Positions 41,459 through 56,248 are shown, numbered from the stretch's first letter. The stretch is DNA of 64,000 nucleotides from Winogradskya consettensis (GCF_018332715.1 NZ_BOQP01000049.1:1-64000); one strand, 5' to 3'. Made by a program: numbers and translations. The notes: generated from the letters alone by a model not told the origin.

Positions 41459-42289
41459 CTAAACGGCGTTGCGTACGGCCTGCAGGGTGTAACTGTGCGG
41501 AAGGCGCCGCGGCCGATCGGTGACCTGCCACTCACCGTTCGCCACCTTCGTCATCTTGCCCGGCAGCGCGAGCCACGGGACCGTGTCGTGCTCGACGAGG
41601 CCGGTGATCGTCATCCCGGCCTCGAGCAGTGCGGTCACGATCTCGCCCATGCCGTGGTTCCACGAGTGGGTGACCGTGTGGACGAACTCGTGGTCGGTGG
41701 CGACGTAGGTGCCGCCCTCGTCCCAGACGAGCGGGTCCTTGTGTTCGAAGTAGTCGAAGTCGAGAGCCAGCACGTCGTCGTCGCGGCCGTCCTGCAACGA
41801 CCACAGCACGGGGTGGCCCTCGCGGATGAAGAGCCGCCCGCCCGGGCGCAGCAGCGTCGCGACGACCTTCGCCCAGCGCCGGATGTCGGGCAGCCAGCCG
41901 ATCGCGCCGATGCCCGTGAAGACGAGATCGAAGGCGGCGTTCTCCAGGACGTCCGGTGCGCTGTACAGATCCGACTCGACGAACTCGATGTCGGCCTTCG
42001 CCAGCGTGGCGAGCCGGCGCGCCTCGGTCAGGGAGACGGCAGAGAAGTCGAGGCCGGTCATGGTGGCGCCGAGGCGTGCGAGCGACACGGTGTCCGTACC
42101 GATATGGCATTGCAGATGGACCGCCCGCAGACCGGTGATGTCCCCGAGCAGCGGCCGGTCGAACGTGACCCCATCGCTGATGTGCTGGGGGTCGGCCGCG
42201 AAGGCGTCGAAGTTGTAGTCGGCCGATGCTGCGTGCGCCGGGGCTCGTTCGTCCCAGTTGGCCCGGTTGACGTCGAGATAGTCGTTCAC
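41459..42289 (-). CDS. Class I SAM-dependent methyltransferase
   Basis: This 276-residue protein begins NDYLDVNRANWDERA, typical of this methyltransferase group. Motif I is AVHLQCHIGTDTVSLARLG, followed by GLDFSAVSLTEA and the post-motif LRPGGRLFIREGHPVLW. The substrate is unknown. The start is GTG 42289; an ATG six codons upstream is also possible. It diverges from the ROK regulator gene. Confidence 0.85.
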   Translation of the reverse strand: MNDYLDVNRANWDERAPAHAASADYNFDAFAADPQHISDGVTFDRPLLGDITGLRAVHLQCHIGTDTVSLARLGATMTGLDFSAVSLTEARRLATLAKADIEFVESDLYSAPDVLENAAFDLVFTGIGAIGWLPDIRRWAKVVATLLRPGGRLFIREGHPVLWSLQDGRDDDVLALDFDYFEHKDPLVWDEGGTYVATDHEFVHTVTHSWNHGMGEIVTALLEAGMTITGLVEHDTVPWLALPGKMTKVANGEWQVTDRPRRLPHSYTLQAVRNAV

Positions 42290-42383
42290 GGCGCGACGGT
42301 AGCCCATGCGGGGCGCCCGCGTCGCACTGTTAACCCGGGATAGCGTTGAATGAGGAGATCGATGATCGAGAGGCTGGTGCGGG

Positions 42384-43640
42384 TTGGAGAAGAGGCGTAC
42401 GACAGTGCGGGACGTGCGCCGCGCGAACCGGGCCAGCCTGCTGACGGATCTCTTCCACGGCGGCAGGCAGAGCCGGCAGCAGCTCGGTGACACCACCGCG
42501 CTCAGCCAGGCCAGCGTCAGCAACCTGATCGGCGAGATGATCGACGAAGGCCTCGTCGAGGAGGCCGGCCTGGTCGGCTCGGACGGCGGCCGGCCACGAG
42601 CGCTGCTGCGGGTCGCCCCGGGCTTCGGGTACGTTGCCGGCGCTGACGTCGGCGAGACTCGCGTGACGGTCGAGTTGTACGACCTCGCCATGTCCCGCCT
42701 CGGCTTCGCGCAGTACTCCCTCGGCAGCGACGGCATGGCCCCGGAGGCCGCCGCCGCGAAACTGCTCGAGGGCCTCGACGCCGTGATCGCCGAGGCCGGG
42801 GTCAGCGCCACCGAGGTGCTGGGCTTCGGTGTGGGCGTCCCCGGGATCGTCGACCGCAGCGGCCCCGACGCGGTCGTCCACTCGCAGACCACCGGCTGGG
42901 ACGGCGCCGCGCTCGGCGAGATGCTGCGCGCCGGCACCCAGATCCCGATCCACGTGGAGAACGGCGCCAAGGCCGTCGGCCAGGCCGAGATGTGGTTCGG
43001 CGCGGGCCGTGGCGCGCGCGACGCCGTCATCGTCATGGTCGGCACGGGCGTCGGCGCTGCCGTGGTGATGGACGGGCGCGGATATCAGGGCGCCGCCAAC
43101 AACGCCGGCGAGTGGGGCCACACCACCATTGTGTACGGCGGGGACGTCTGCCGCTGCGGGGCGCGAGGCTGTCTCGAGGCGTACATCGGGGCGGGCCGGA
43201 TCACCGCTCGCCTCGCAGCCGTCACCGGTGCGGAGCCCGCCCGGGATCTGCTCGTCCGGGTGCTGAACGGGGACGGGCCGCTCGCCCCGGAGGTGACCGA
43301 GGTGATCACGCAGACGGTCGGCTACCTGGGCGCGGGGATCGCGAACCTCATCAACCTGTTCTCCCCGGAGCGCATCGTGCTCGGCGGGCCGGCTGGCTTG
43401 GCGCTGGGAGAGCGCTTTCTTCCTGACATTCGCGACGCAGCGTCGCAAAACGCTTTGCGGCAGCCGTACGCGCGAACCCGGATCGACCTGTGCCAGCTCG
43501 GGCCGGACGCCGTCGCGATGGGCGCGGCCACCCTGCCGATCGCCCAGTTGCTCGCCGAGGGTGGACTGCCGCCCGCCTCGGGGCCGGCGCCGCTCTCCCG
43601 CGCCGCCAGCCGCCGCTCCCTGAGCCGAAACCGCAGCTAG
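42384..43640 (+). CDS. ROK-family transcriptional regulator
   Basis: This 418-residue regulator has an N-terminal winged helix (TVRDVRRANRASLL, LSQASVSNLIGEMIDEGLV) and a ROK sugar-kinase-like domain. The domain has GVGVPGIVD, NNAGEWGHTTI and the zinc-binding CRCGARGCLEAYIG. ROK repressors respond to sugars or phosphosugars. The TTG at 42384 is taken as the start; the GTG at 42405 is possible. An ATG at 42362 with a strong GAGGAG site opens a different, short frame that overlaps this start. No sugar gene lies immediately next to it. Confidence 0.84.
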   Translation: MEKRRTTVRDVRRANRASLLTDLFHGGRQSRQQLGDTTALSQASVSNLIGEMIDEGLVEEAGLVGSDGGRPRALLRVAPGFGYVAGADVGETRVTVELYDLAMSRLGFAQYSLGSDGMAPEAAAAKLLEGLDAVIAEAGVSATEVLGFGVGVPGIVDRSGPDAVVHSQTTGWDGAALGEMLRAGTQIPIHVENGAKAVGQAEMWFGAGRGARDAVIVMVGTGVGAAVVMDGRGYQGAANNAGEWGHTTIVYGGDVCRCGARGCLEAYIGAGRITARLAAVTGAEPARDLLVRVLNGDGPLAPEVTEVITQTVGYLGAGIANLINLFSPERIVLGGPAGLALGERFLPDIRDAASQNALRQPYARTRIDLCQLGPDAVAMGAATLPIAQLLAEGGLPPASGPAPLSRAASRRSLSRNRS

Positions 43641-43679
43641 GCCCGGCTTGCTGAGCTGGAACCGCAGCCCGGCGTGGTC

Positions 43680-44018
43680 TCAGGCGGTGGCTGCTGCTTC
43701 CTGGAAGTCGGTGACCGCGGCGCCGTGGCGGACGGACCACGCGGTGAGGACCGTGATGGGCTCGATGAGGGTGCGGCCCAGGTCGGTGAGGCGGTAGTCC
43801 GAGTCGTGCGCGACGAGGCCGTAGTTCTGCAGGCGGCGCAGGGTCTGGGTGAGGACCTTGCGGGAGATGCCGCCGATGGCGCTGACGAGTTCGCCGTGGC
43901 GGCTGGGCCGGCGGTGCAGGGCCCAGAGGGTGACGATGGCCCATTTGTCGGTCATGATCTCGACCGCGAGCCGGGCGGGACAGTCGGAGACGAAGCCGGT
44001 CGGGCACAAGTCGTTCAT
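43680..44018 (-). CDS. HxlR-family transcriptional regulator
   Basis: This 112-residue winged-helix protein is typical of HxlR: MTDKWAIVTLWALHRRPSRHGEL, IGGISRKVLTQTLRRLQNYGLV and YRLTDLGRTL. Two N-terminal Cys (positions 5 and 13) precede the helix-turn-helix, as in redox- or aldehyde-sensing HxlR members. It is divergent from the NmrA-like gene, with the inverted repeat at 44027-44042 between them. Confidence 0.88.
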   Translation of the reverse strand: MNDLCPTGFVSDCPARLAVEIMTDKWAIVTLWALHRRPSRHGELVSAIGGISRKVLTQTLRRLQNYGLVAHDSDYRLTDLGRTLIEPITVLTAWSVRHGAAVTDFQEAAATA

Positions 44019-44026
44019 GGTTCGAA

Positions 44027-44042
44027 GGTACCTATCGGTACC
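44027..44042. promoter_or_regulatory. HxlR operator GGTACC-N4-GGTACC
   Basis: Two GGTACC half-sites separated by TATC form an inverted repeat in the short gap between the divergent HxlR and NmrA-like genes. Palindromic GTAC-type sites are known for HxlR-family regulators. Confidence 0.7.
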
Positions 44043-44066
44043 CGCGGCCGTCCTAGCGTCGTGATC

Positions 44067-44920
44067 ATGGAAACGATTCTTGTGATCGGCGGCACCGGTG
44101 CGATGGGTGGCGCTGTGGTGCGCCGCCTGGTGCGGGACGAGGCCGTCGTCAAAGTTCTCACCCGCAGTCCCGGACAGCGGGAGAACGCCGTCAAGGGTGA
44201 CCTCAACGATCCGGAAAGCCTGCGGGAAGCCCTGAGTGGCGTCGACCACGTCTTCGCCAACACCGACTTCTTCAATACGGGCAGTGTGCTCGGCGAGTTC
44301 CGGCAGGGGATCGCGGTGCTCGAGGCGGCGCGAGACGCGGGCGTGAAGCGCTTCATCTGGTCGTCACTCGACGGGGCGGCGGCGCTGACCGGGGGAAAGA
44401 TCCCGGTTCCGCACTATGACGCCAAGGCCGCTGTCGCTGCGCACATCAACACGATGCGGTCCGAGGAGTTCATGCGTCAGGAGGAGGACGGCTGGTTCTC
44501 CGAGCACGTCCGGATCCTGACGACGGCGCCGTACTTCGAGAATCTCTACACGCTGGCGCCGCAGGACGGGCACATTTTCGCGCTGCCGCTGGGTGAGGGT
44601 AAGTGGCCGTTGATCGCTCTCGACGACATCGCCTGGTTCGCCGATCACCTGTTCGCGAACTGGGAAATCGGGGATCTGGCGGTTGTCGGTGAGAGTCTGA
44701 GCGGGGCGGAGATCGCGGCTGCTTTCGAGCGGGTGACGGGTACGCCGTCGCGGTACCAGCCGGTGACTGTTGAAGCTTTCCCCAGAGACCTCGCCGCCAT
44801 GTTCCGGTTCTTCCAGGAGCGCGAGCTGGACCGGGATGTCAGCGCGTTGCGGGAGATCCATCCCAGCCTGATGACGTTCGAAGCGTGGCTCCGGGCAACA
44901 GGCTGGGATGGGTCACCGCG

Positions 44921-44924
<4 letters not shown>
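44067..44924 (+). CDS. NmrA-like NAD(P)-binding protein
   Basis: This 285-residue Rossmann protein starts METILVIGGTGAMGGAVVRRLV, with the GxxGxxG loop. It belongs to the NmrA/quinone-oxidoreductase-like atypical SDR group, with VLTRSPGQ, FIWSSLDGAA and PYFENLYTLAP. Members act as NAD(P)H sensors or quinone reductases. It is divergent from the HxlR gene and is its likely target. Its last 4 bp overlap the converging beta-glucosidase gene. Confidence 0.85.
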
Positions 44925-47348
<2,424 letters not shown>

Positions 47349-47352
<4 letters not shown>

Positions 47353-48380
47353 TTCGCCGCCTCCTTGCTTCGCACTACCGGGGTGCTCTTGAGCACCGGC
47401 GTGAATCCGACCCGCATGCGTACCGTGTGGCCGGAAGCGGTTTTGATCTTGGTCTTGCCGGCACTGCGCAGGCGGGGGCTGACGAACTCGTCGATGCCGA
47501 AGTTGATCAGCGAGAGGGCGGTGCCCAGGAACGCGATCGCGAGACCGGCCGGGACGAACCACCACCACGCACCCTGCGCGAGGGCCTGCTGGCTCTGCGC
47601 CCAGAACAGGATCGTGCCCCAGTTCCAGCCGGTGTCGGCGCCGATGCCGATGAACGCGAGCGTGATCTCGGAGGTCACCGCGAAGATGACCGTGCCGACG
47701 AAACCGGACGCGATGATCGCCGTGAGGTTCGGCATGATCTCGAACAGGATGATCCGCCAGGTTTTCTCCCCGGTGGCCCGCGCCGCCTCGATGTAGTCCC
47801 GGCGCCGCAGCGACAACGTCTGTGCCCGCAGCACCCGTGCGTTCCAGGCCCACGACGTGGCACCGATGATCAGGGCGACCAGCACCGCGCCGCCGCCGGG
47901 TGCCGCGGCGGTCACGATGATGACCAGCGGCAGGGCCGGGATGACCAGGAAGACGTTGGACAGCGCCGACAGGCTCTCGTCGAGGCCGCCACCGAGGTAT
48001 CCGGCGGTGACACCGATCAGCACCGACAGGATCGTGGCCATCGCGCCGGCGGCGAGACCGACGACCATGACCGTCCGGGTGCCGTCGAGGAGCTGGCTCA
48101 GGACGTCCTGACCGAGGTGGGTGGTGCCCAGCCAGTGCGCGCCCGACGGCGGCGACACCAGGTCCTTGCTGCGGGCGTCCGGGGCGTACGGCGCGACCCA
48201 CGGTCCGATGATCGCGAAGAGGATGTAGATGCCCAGGATGACGATGCCGGTCAGGGCCTTGCCGCTGGAGACGAACCGGAACCGGCTGCGCTTCGCCTTG
48301 CCCGGCGGGGTGGCATCCGGCTGCGCCATCGCCCCCTGCTCGGGGATCACCTGCTCGATGCTGGAGGTCGGAATGGTCAT
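47349..48380 (-). CDS. Opp/Dpp-type ABC permease (C-type)
   Basis: This 343-residue inner-membrane permease has an N-terminal extension, about six transmembrane helices and the EAA loop RRRDYIEAARATGEKTWRIILFEIMPN. It matches DppC/OppC length and order. It starts 3 bp after the B-type permease gene. The PDARSKDLVSPPSGAHWLGTTHLG stretch is the typical OppC periplasmic motif. Confidence 0.9.
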
Positions 48381-48383
48381 CGC

Positions 48384-49360
48384 TCAGCCCTCCTTGCGGG
48401 TGCGCGGGTCGAGCAGCAGGTACGCGATGTCCGCGATCAGGTTCGCCACCAGCACCGAGATGGTGATGACCAGGAAGATGCCCTGCATCAGCGGATAGTC
48501 CTTGGCGGTGACCGCCCGGAAGAGCAGGAAGCCCAGCCCCGGGTACGAGAAGACGATCTCCACCAGCAGCGTGCCGCCGACGATGAAACCGAGCGACAAC
48601 GCGAACCCGGAAACGTTCGGCAGCAGGGCGTTGCGCGCCGCGTAGCTCAGCGCCACCCGCTTCTCCGACAGGCCCTTGGCGTGCGCGACCGTGATGTAGT
48701 CCTCGGCCGCCACGGTCACCATCATGTTGCGCATGCTCAGGATCCAGCCGCTCACCGACGAGATGAGGATCGTCAGGGCGGGCAGCAGGCTGTGCTGGAT
48801 GGCGCTCGGGATGAAGTACTGGTCCCACGCCGGGATCAGGCCGGGCGTGTAGCCGCCGCCCGACGGGAAGATGCTGTTCGGCCCGGCGAGCAGGAAGATC
48901 GCGAGCAGGCCCAGCCAGAAGTACGGCACCGACGACAGGAACGTCGTGGCCGGCAGCAGCCCGTCGACCCAGGAGCCGCGGCGCCAGCCGGCGAGCACGC
49001 CGAGCCCGGTGCCGAGGAAGAAGCTGATGATCGTGGTGATGCCGACCAGCGCGAGGGTCCACGGCAGCGCGCTGCCGATCACCTCGGACACCGGCGACGG
49101 GAACGCTGTGAACGACAGCCCCAGGTCACCGTGGAAGAGCTGCTTCCAGTAGTCGAAGTACTGCTCCCAGATGCTGGCGTTCTTGTCGAGGCCGAACAGC
49201 ACGTAGAGCGAGTCGATCGCCTGGCTGCTCATCTGCCCCTGGAAGCGGGAGAGCAGGGACTTCACCGGGTCGCCGGGGATCATGCGGGGGATGAAGAAGT
49301 TGAGCGTGATCGCGGCCCACGCGGTGAACAGGTAGAACGCGATCCGCTGCAGGAGGTATT

Positions 49361-49364
<4 letters not shown>
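48384..49364 (-). CDS. Opp/Dpp-type ABC permease (B-type)
   Basis: This 326-residue permease starts VKYLLQRIAFYLFTAWAAITLNFF, typical of DppB/OppB. The EAA loop reads AAEDYITVAHAKGLSEKRVALSYAARN. There are about six transmembrane segments. GTG 49364 overlaps the upstream ATPase stop by 4 bp. Confidence 0.9.
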
Positions 49365-50416
<1,052 letters not shown>

Positions 50417-50450
50417 GCCGTGGTTCCTTCTGCTTCGGTAAACAGGGGGA

Positions 50451-50481
50451 GCCGCCCCGGGGACCAGGTCCCCAGGGCGGC
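50451..50481 (-). terminator. Attenuating or stabilising hairpin after the solute-binding protein gene
   Basis: Seven pairs GCCGCCC/GGGCGGC, a C-A mismatch, then six pairs GGGGAC/GTCCCC close a 3-nt loop. It lies between the binding-protein stop (50490) and the next ATPase gene. Such hairpins commonly give higher expression of the binding protein than of the transporter. Confidence 0.65.
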
Positions 50482-50489
50482 GCGACGGA

Positions 50490-52175
<1,686 letters not shown>

Positions 52176-52285
52176 CTCTGAACTCCTTGAGGTGAAGCGA
52201 AATCGGGTGAGAGGGGTGCCCAGGGTGCAGGCGGGTAACGGCCGGTCGCTTTCGCGGCCGGGCCGAAGGTCTGTGTGTGTTTGTG

Positions 52286-53287
52286 CTACGAGCCCGTGGA
52301 GGCGCGGGCGGTGAAGGTCGCGGGGATTATGGTCGGCCGGTTGGGCAGGGGTGAGCCCTCGAAGTGCGCGAGCAGCGTGCGGGCCGCGGCCTCGCCCATC
52401 TCCCGCAACGGCTGGTGCACTGTGGTCAGTGGTGGCTGGGTGTGCGCCGCCATCGGGATATCGTCGAACCCGACGACCGCCACGTCCTGCGGGATGCGCC
52501 GCCCGCTGTCGAGCAGGGCCTGCATCGCACCCGTCGCGGACAGGTCGTTGTGCGCGAAGACCGCGTCGAATTCGAGCCCGGCGTCGATCGCCGAGTTCAC
52601 CGCGTCGAAGCCGGAAGCGATGGTGAAGTCGCCGGGCAGGACGTGGTCGGCCGCGATCGCGTGCCCGGCCTCCGCGAACTCGGTGCCGAACCCGTCGAGG
52701 CGCTGCTGCGTGCACCCGAAACGCTCCGGGCCGGCGACCACGAGCGGCTTGGTGCGCCCGATCTCCAGCAGGTGCTTCGCCGCCGAGCCCGCGCCGGTGA
52801 AGTTGGTGGTGCCGACGCTCGGGATCTGCTCGGTCTTGACGTCCCGGTCGTCGATCAGCACCACCGGCAGGCCCCGGGCATGCAGGCCGGCGATGTAGTC
52901 GAGGGTGCCCTCGGGCTCGATCACTAGCAGCCCATCGAAGCTCTTGGCCGAAACCTGCGCCCCGAACTGCCGCATCGACTCGTCCCCACGGTTACAGGTG
53001 AAGAGCAGCAGCCCGTAACGCTCGGTCTCCAGCACGTCGACCGCACCCTGCAAGACCTCACCGATCCAAGGCCAGGTCAGCGACGGCACCAGCATGCCGA
53101 CAACCCGGGTCCGCCCGCGAGCCAGCCCGACCGCCCGCGAGCTCGGCACGTAACCGAGCTCATCGATGACCGCCCGAACCCGGGCGGCGGTGGACTCGTC
53201 CAGCTCACCCTTGCCGTTGAGCACCCGGGACACAGTGGTCTTACTGACCTTCGCCCTGGCCGCAACGTCGGCGATGGTGATTGGCAC
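52286..53287 (-). CDS. LacI-family regulator of the sugar-uptake operon
   Basis: This 333-residue repressor has the N-terminal helix-turn-helix IADVAARAKVSKTTVSRVLNG, hinge SSRAVGLARG and a sugar-sensing domain. It heads the minus-strand operon of binding protein, ABC transporter and GH1 enzyme. GTG 53287 is chosen because GGAGGA lies just upstream; GTG 53308 is possible. Twin ACCGGT palindromes at 53328-53351 in its promoter suggest autoregulation. Its operator differs from that of the LacI protein at 11878-12921. Confidence 0.87.
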   Translation of the reverse strand: MPITIADVAARAKVSKTTVSRVLNGKGELDESTAARVRAVIDELGYVPSSRAVGLARGRTRVVGMLVPSLTWPWIGEVLQGAVDVLETERYGLLLFTCNRGDESMRQFGAQVSAKSFDGLLVIEPEGTLDYIAGLHARGLPVVLIDDRDVKTEQIPSVGTTNFTGAGSAAKHLLEIGRTKPLVVAGPERFGCTQQRLDGFGTEFAEAGHAIAADHVLPGDFTIASGFDAVNSAIDAGLEFDAVFAHNDLSATGAMQALLDSGRRIPQDVAVVGFDDIPMAAHTQPPLTTVHQPLREMGEAAARTLLAHFEGSPLPNRPTIIPATFTARASTGS

Positions 53288-53327
53288 GCGTCCTCCGACT
53301 GTGTCCACGCGGTAACACCGCAGTTTC

Positions 53328-53351
53328 GGAACCGGTTTCGGGACCGGTTCC
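53328..53351. promoter_or_regulatory. Twin LacI operators GGAACCGGTTTC and GGGACCGGTTCC
   Basis: Two adjacent 12-bp palindromes centred on ACCGGT lie 40 bp upstream of the LacI start and abut each other exactly. The central CG step fits the LacI family. They are the likely binding sites of the adjacent repressor. Confidence 0.7.
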
Positions 53352-53570
53352 GGCAGTTAACCCCCGTGAGCCGGGTCACGTCAACGCGTCGGAGTCTTTA
53401 TTTAGGTTTCGGGTCTATAACCAAGCCACACCTGAAACGGTTAATGGCTTCGCGCTTCAGCCCAGACCGTGCAAAACGGTCCTACCCCCTGCTGGGTACG
53501 CCTGCCATGCCCGCCGAGCCTCGATCACGGCCCGTCTTCCCCTCGGGGCAGGTGCTTCCGGCACTGGTCT

Positions 53571-53885
53571 CGAGCGCTGGACCTGGCGGCGTTGGTCGAG
53601 CCGAGCACCGCGCCGACGCCGAGTTGCCGATACCGTCACCGTCTCGACGTGGCATGGGCACACCTGGCGGACGGCACCAGCGCAGGCAACGCCAAGGCCG
53701 GTGCGGTGCTGCTCGAACTCGGCAAGACCGCGCCGTCATGGATGCGGCAGCAGCGGTACGCCCGGGACCTGGTCGACACGATCGCGTCGTCACGGCGTCG
53801 GGCAATGGGCCAGGACCTCACGGAGCTCACTGCCCTGGTCGGCGCGAGCGGCGCAGGAAGCAGCCCCCACCCGATCAGTCTTTGA
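53571..53885 (+). pseudogene. Remnant of an XRE-type regulator C-terminus
   Basis: This is a short frame whose product contains LDVAWAHLADGTSAGNAKAG, TAPSWMRQQRYARDLVDTI and a RRR...DLTELTALVG ending. It resembles the C-terminal TPR-like tail of actinobacterial XRE-family regulators, but no helix-turn-helix or start codon context precedes it. The rest of 53352-54017 holds no other gene that I can support. It appears to be decayed DNA between the LacI and sirtuin genes. Confidence 0.5.
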
Positions 53886-54017
53886 TCCGTTTGCAGTGGT
53901 GGCGATGGCAGCTGTTGAGCGCAACCATTCAGCCTCGCGACGGGGCCCGCGGCCGACGGGCCGCGACAAGCTCCGGGTCGTCGTCTCGTCAGCCTTCTCC
54001 CGCCTGCCACAGCGATC

Positions 54018-54947
54018 TCAACTGCTGATGGGTACGCCTTCCACGTGCCGAACCAACGCCGGAAGCACTTGTCCGAGGGCGGCGTCCACAGTCAACTGTG
54101 CATACGGCTCGCCCCGGGTCACGCCCTGGTTGACGATGGCGACCCGGATCCCGTCCTTGGCGGCGCGGAGCACGAAGCGCCGCCCCGACATGACCGTCAG
54201 CGATGAGCCGAGCACGAGAAGGGTGCGGGCGCCGGCGACGAGGTCGAAGCTGCGGCTGACCCGGGCGGCGGGCACCGTTTCGCCGAAGTAGACGACGTCG
54301 GGCTTGAGCATGCCGCCGCAGCCGGTGCAGTCGACCACCGTGAAGCCGTCCAGCTCGGCGTCGTCGAGGTCCACGTCGCCGTCCGGGTTGACCGTCTCGA
54401 TTGTCCTCGTCTCGGCGAATCCGGGGTTGGCGGCGTTGAGTCGGTCCTCCAGCTCGGCGCGCCCGGTGACCTCGCCGCAGGCCAGGCAGATGACGCGGGC
54501 GAGGTTGCCGTGCAGCTCGACCACGCCGTGGGCGCCGCCGGCCTGGTGGAGCCCGTCGACGTTCTGGGTGATGATGCCGTCGAGGCGGCCCAGCTCCTGC
54601 AGGCGTGCGACAGCCCGGTGCCCGTCGTTGGCGCGTGCGTCGCCGATCGTCCGCCAGCCGAGGTGGCTGCGCGCCCAGTAACGGCGCCGGGCGATCGGGT
54701 CCCGGGTGAAGACCTGGTAGGTCATCGGGGTCGCGCCACGCGCCACGCCCGACGGCCCTCGGTAGTCCGGGATCCCTGACTCGGTCGACAGGCCGGCGCC
54801 GCTGAGCACGACCACTCCGCCATCGGACACCCACTCGGCCAACTCACCCACTGATTCCACCCTTCCATGGTCCCTCACCAGGCCCTCTTCAGCCCAAGGG
54901 CAGTCGGTCACCCGGCTGAGTGGGACGAAGGACTCAGTCGATACCAT
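54018..54947 (-). CDS. Sir2-family NAD-dependent deacetylase
   Basis: This 309-residue sirtuin has the NAD loop GAGLSTESGIPDYRG, TQNVDGLHQ and the catalytic His in ELHGNLARVICLACG. Four zinc-ligand Cys are in CLAC and CTGC, followed by LKPDVVYFGE and LGSSLTV. It removes acyl groups from lysines using NAD+. An acidic insertion (DGDVDLDDAELDG) lies between the two Cys pairs. ATG 54947 is the start; it diverges from the small membrane protein gene 38 bp away. Confidence 0.9.
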   Translation of the reverse strand: MVSTESFVPLSRVTDCPWAEEGLVRDHGRVESVGELAEWVSDGGVVVLSGAGLSTESGIPDYRGPSGVARGATPMTYQVFTRDPIARRRYWARSHLGWRTIGDARANDGHRAVARLQELGRLDGIITQNVDGLHQAGGAHGVVELHGNLARVICLACGEVTGRAELEDRLNAANPGFAETRTIETVNPDGDVDLDDAELDGFTVVDCTGCGGMLKPDVVYFGETVPAARVSRSFDLVAGARTLLVLGSSLTVMSGRRFVLRAAKDGIRVAIVNQGVTRGEPYAQLTVDAALGQVLPALVRHVEGVPISS

Positions 54948-54984
54948 CTGTGCATAGAGGCGCCGACCACGGTAAGTTAGGCAT

Positions 54985-55311
54985 GTGGCCGCCGTTGCAC
55001 GCCTACTTCCCCGTTACTGGGACGGGCGTCGCCTGCTGCAGTTTTTAGCCGGGATAGCGCTCATCGCGCTGGCATTCGCCATCCCGACGCTGACCGCGCC
55101 CGCGACGGTCCCCGAGCCGCCGGCGGTCGTCACGGTGGTCGACGCGCCCACGGCCACCACGGATCTCGCCGACCGGGTCGTGCAGCCGGAGCCGCTCGCG
55201 GACACGCTCGACGAGGACGTTCTCGAGGTCTCTCCGATCGACGCCGGCTCGGTCATCCCCGGTGGGCTGCGGCCGAACGCATTTGCCGGTCGCGCGCCGC
55301 CACTCGCCTGA
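54985..55311 (+). CDS. Small single-TM protein of unknown function
   Basis: This 108-residue protein has one membrane helix (about 18-36, LLQFLAGIALIALAFAIPTLT) and an exported acidic Pro/Thr/Asp-rich tail. No known domain is seen. The GTG at 54985 lies 6 nt after TAAGTT (54973-54978), so a leaderless mRNA is possible. The tail lacks Cys. Confidence 0.6.
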   Translation: MAAVARLLPRYWDGRRLLQFLAGIALIALAFAIPTLTAPATVPEPPAVVTVVDAPTATTDLADRVVQPEPLADTLDEDVLEVSPIDAGSVIPGGLRPNAFAGRAPPLA

Positions 55312-55407
55312 TCCTTCGCACTGCCCGTTTTCGCGACGCTCACGGCGTACTCAAATCGGGCCGGTCCTTAATCACAGCGAGTGACTTCCGACGTATGAGA
55401 GAAGCCG

Positions 55408-56130
55408 GTGCCAACCGTGGAACCCGCCGTCCTGATCTGGATGATCCTCCTGCTCGTCTTCGCGGGCGCGACAGCGATCTTCGCCGTGCCCCGCCGCGAC
55501 CCCAACATCGACGGCCCGGCTCCGAGCGGCCGGCCGCGCAAGCTGGTGGCCCGTCCTGAAGCCGACAGGTACGCCGAAGAGGTGGCCGTTGCCGCCGAGC
55601 GGGCCGCCGTTACCGCGCGTAGCCGCCGCGAGGTCTGGGAACGGGCGCAGGAAGCGGCCGAAACGGCGTGGGCGGCGTTCGACGAGGCCGACCGGATCGC
55701 CCGGCGCAGCGCGGCCGCGGCCGTCTTTCCCGTCTTCAAGCAGCGCCGCACCCGCGCCGAGATCGCCGACCGCGAGCGTTTCCTGCACCGCAAGGCCCTC
55801 GCCGCAACCCGCCGCCGGGAGCTGTCGATGGACCAGCTCAACGTCGTGCTGGCGCATCGCGACGGCTGGAACCCCCGCAAACACCCGGTCGCCCAGGAAA
55901 CCGCCCTGCGCGCCGCCGTCCGCGAGCACCGGTTCGCGGGCTACCGGGCTGCTACTGAGCGTGAGCGTTTGGCGTGGCAGGAATCGGAGAAAGCCGCCGC
56001 CACCCTCCGTGGTCTGCGCGCCGAGGCCCTGGCCGCGAAGATTCGTGCAGGCTCCGGCGTCGTCGCCGAACGCCGCCCCGCCCCGGTCCCCGCCGCCCGC
56101 GCGTCCCAGCCTCGCCTGGCCGTCCACTGA
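55408..56130 (+). CDS. Membrane-anchored coiled-coil protein of unknown function
   Basis: This 240-residue protein has an N-terminal membrane helix (about 5-24, PAVLIWMILLLVFAGATAIF). A long Ala/Arg/Glu-rich helical region (about 50-215), likely a coiled coil, follows, with many RxxxE heptads. I recognise no family. The start GTG at 55408 has only a weak ribosome binding site; a GTG three codons later is an alternative. It lies between two other membrane- or lipid-related genes on the same strand. Confidence 0.65.
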   Translation: MPTVEPAVLIWMILLLVFAGATAIFAVPRRDPNIDGPAPSGRPRKLVARPEADRYAEEVAVAAERAAVTARSRREVWERAQEAAETAWAAFDEADRIARRSAAAAVFPVFKQRRTRAEIADRERFLHRKALAATRRRELSMDQLNVVLAHRDGWNPRKHPVAQETALRAAVREHRFAGYRAATERERLAWQESEKAAATLRGLRAEALAAKIRAGSGVVAERRPAPVPAARASQPRLAVH

Positions 56131-56248
56131 GTGCAGAGGTTGCACAGCAAGTTCCAGGTAGGCCAGGTACCGTCTTGAGGGCGCAGCTGGTGGATCACGA
56201 CGGCCTGCGCCGGGCCCCAGCGTTGACGAGTAACGGCAGGAGGCCGAC

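Noticed and set aside
43407..43420. LacI-like operator GGAGAGCGCTTTCT
   Set aside because: It is inside the ROK coding region, has a mismatch in the arm and no promoter context; probably chance.
52240..52264. Hairpin upstream of the solute-binding protein gene as a terminator
   Set aside because: The stem is interrupted and there is no clear T tract, so its role is not supported.
53625..53632. FliA-like -10 GCCGATAC
   Set aside because: One mismatch, no TAAA-like element 15 bp upstream and no intact gene downstream.
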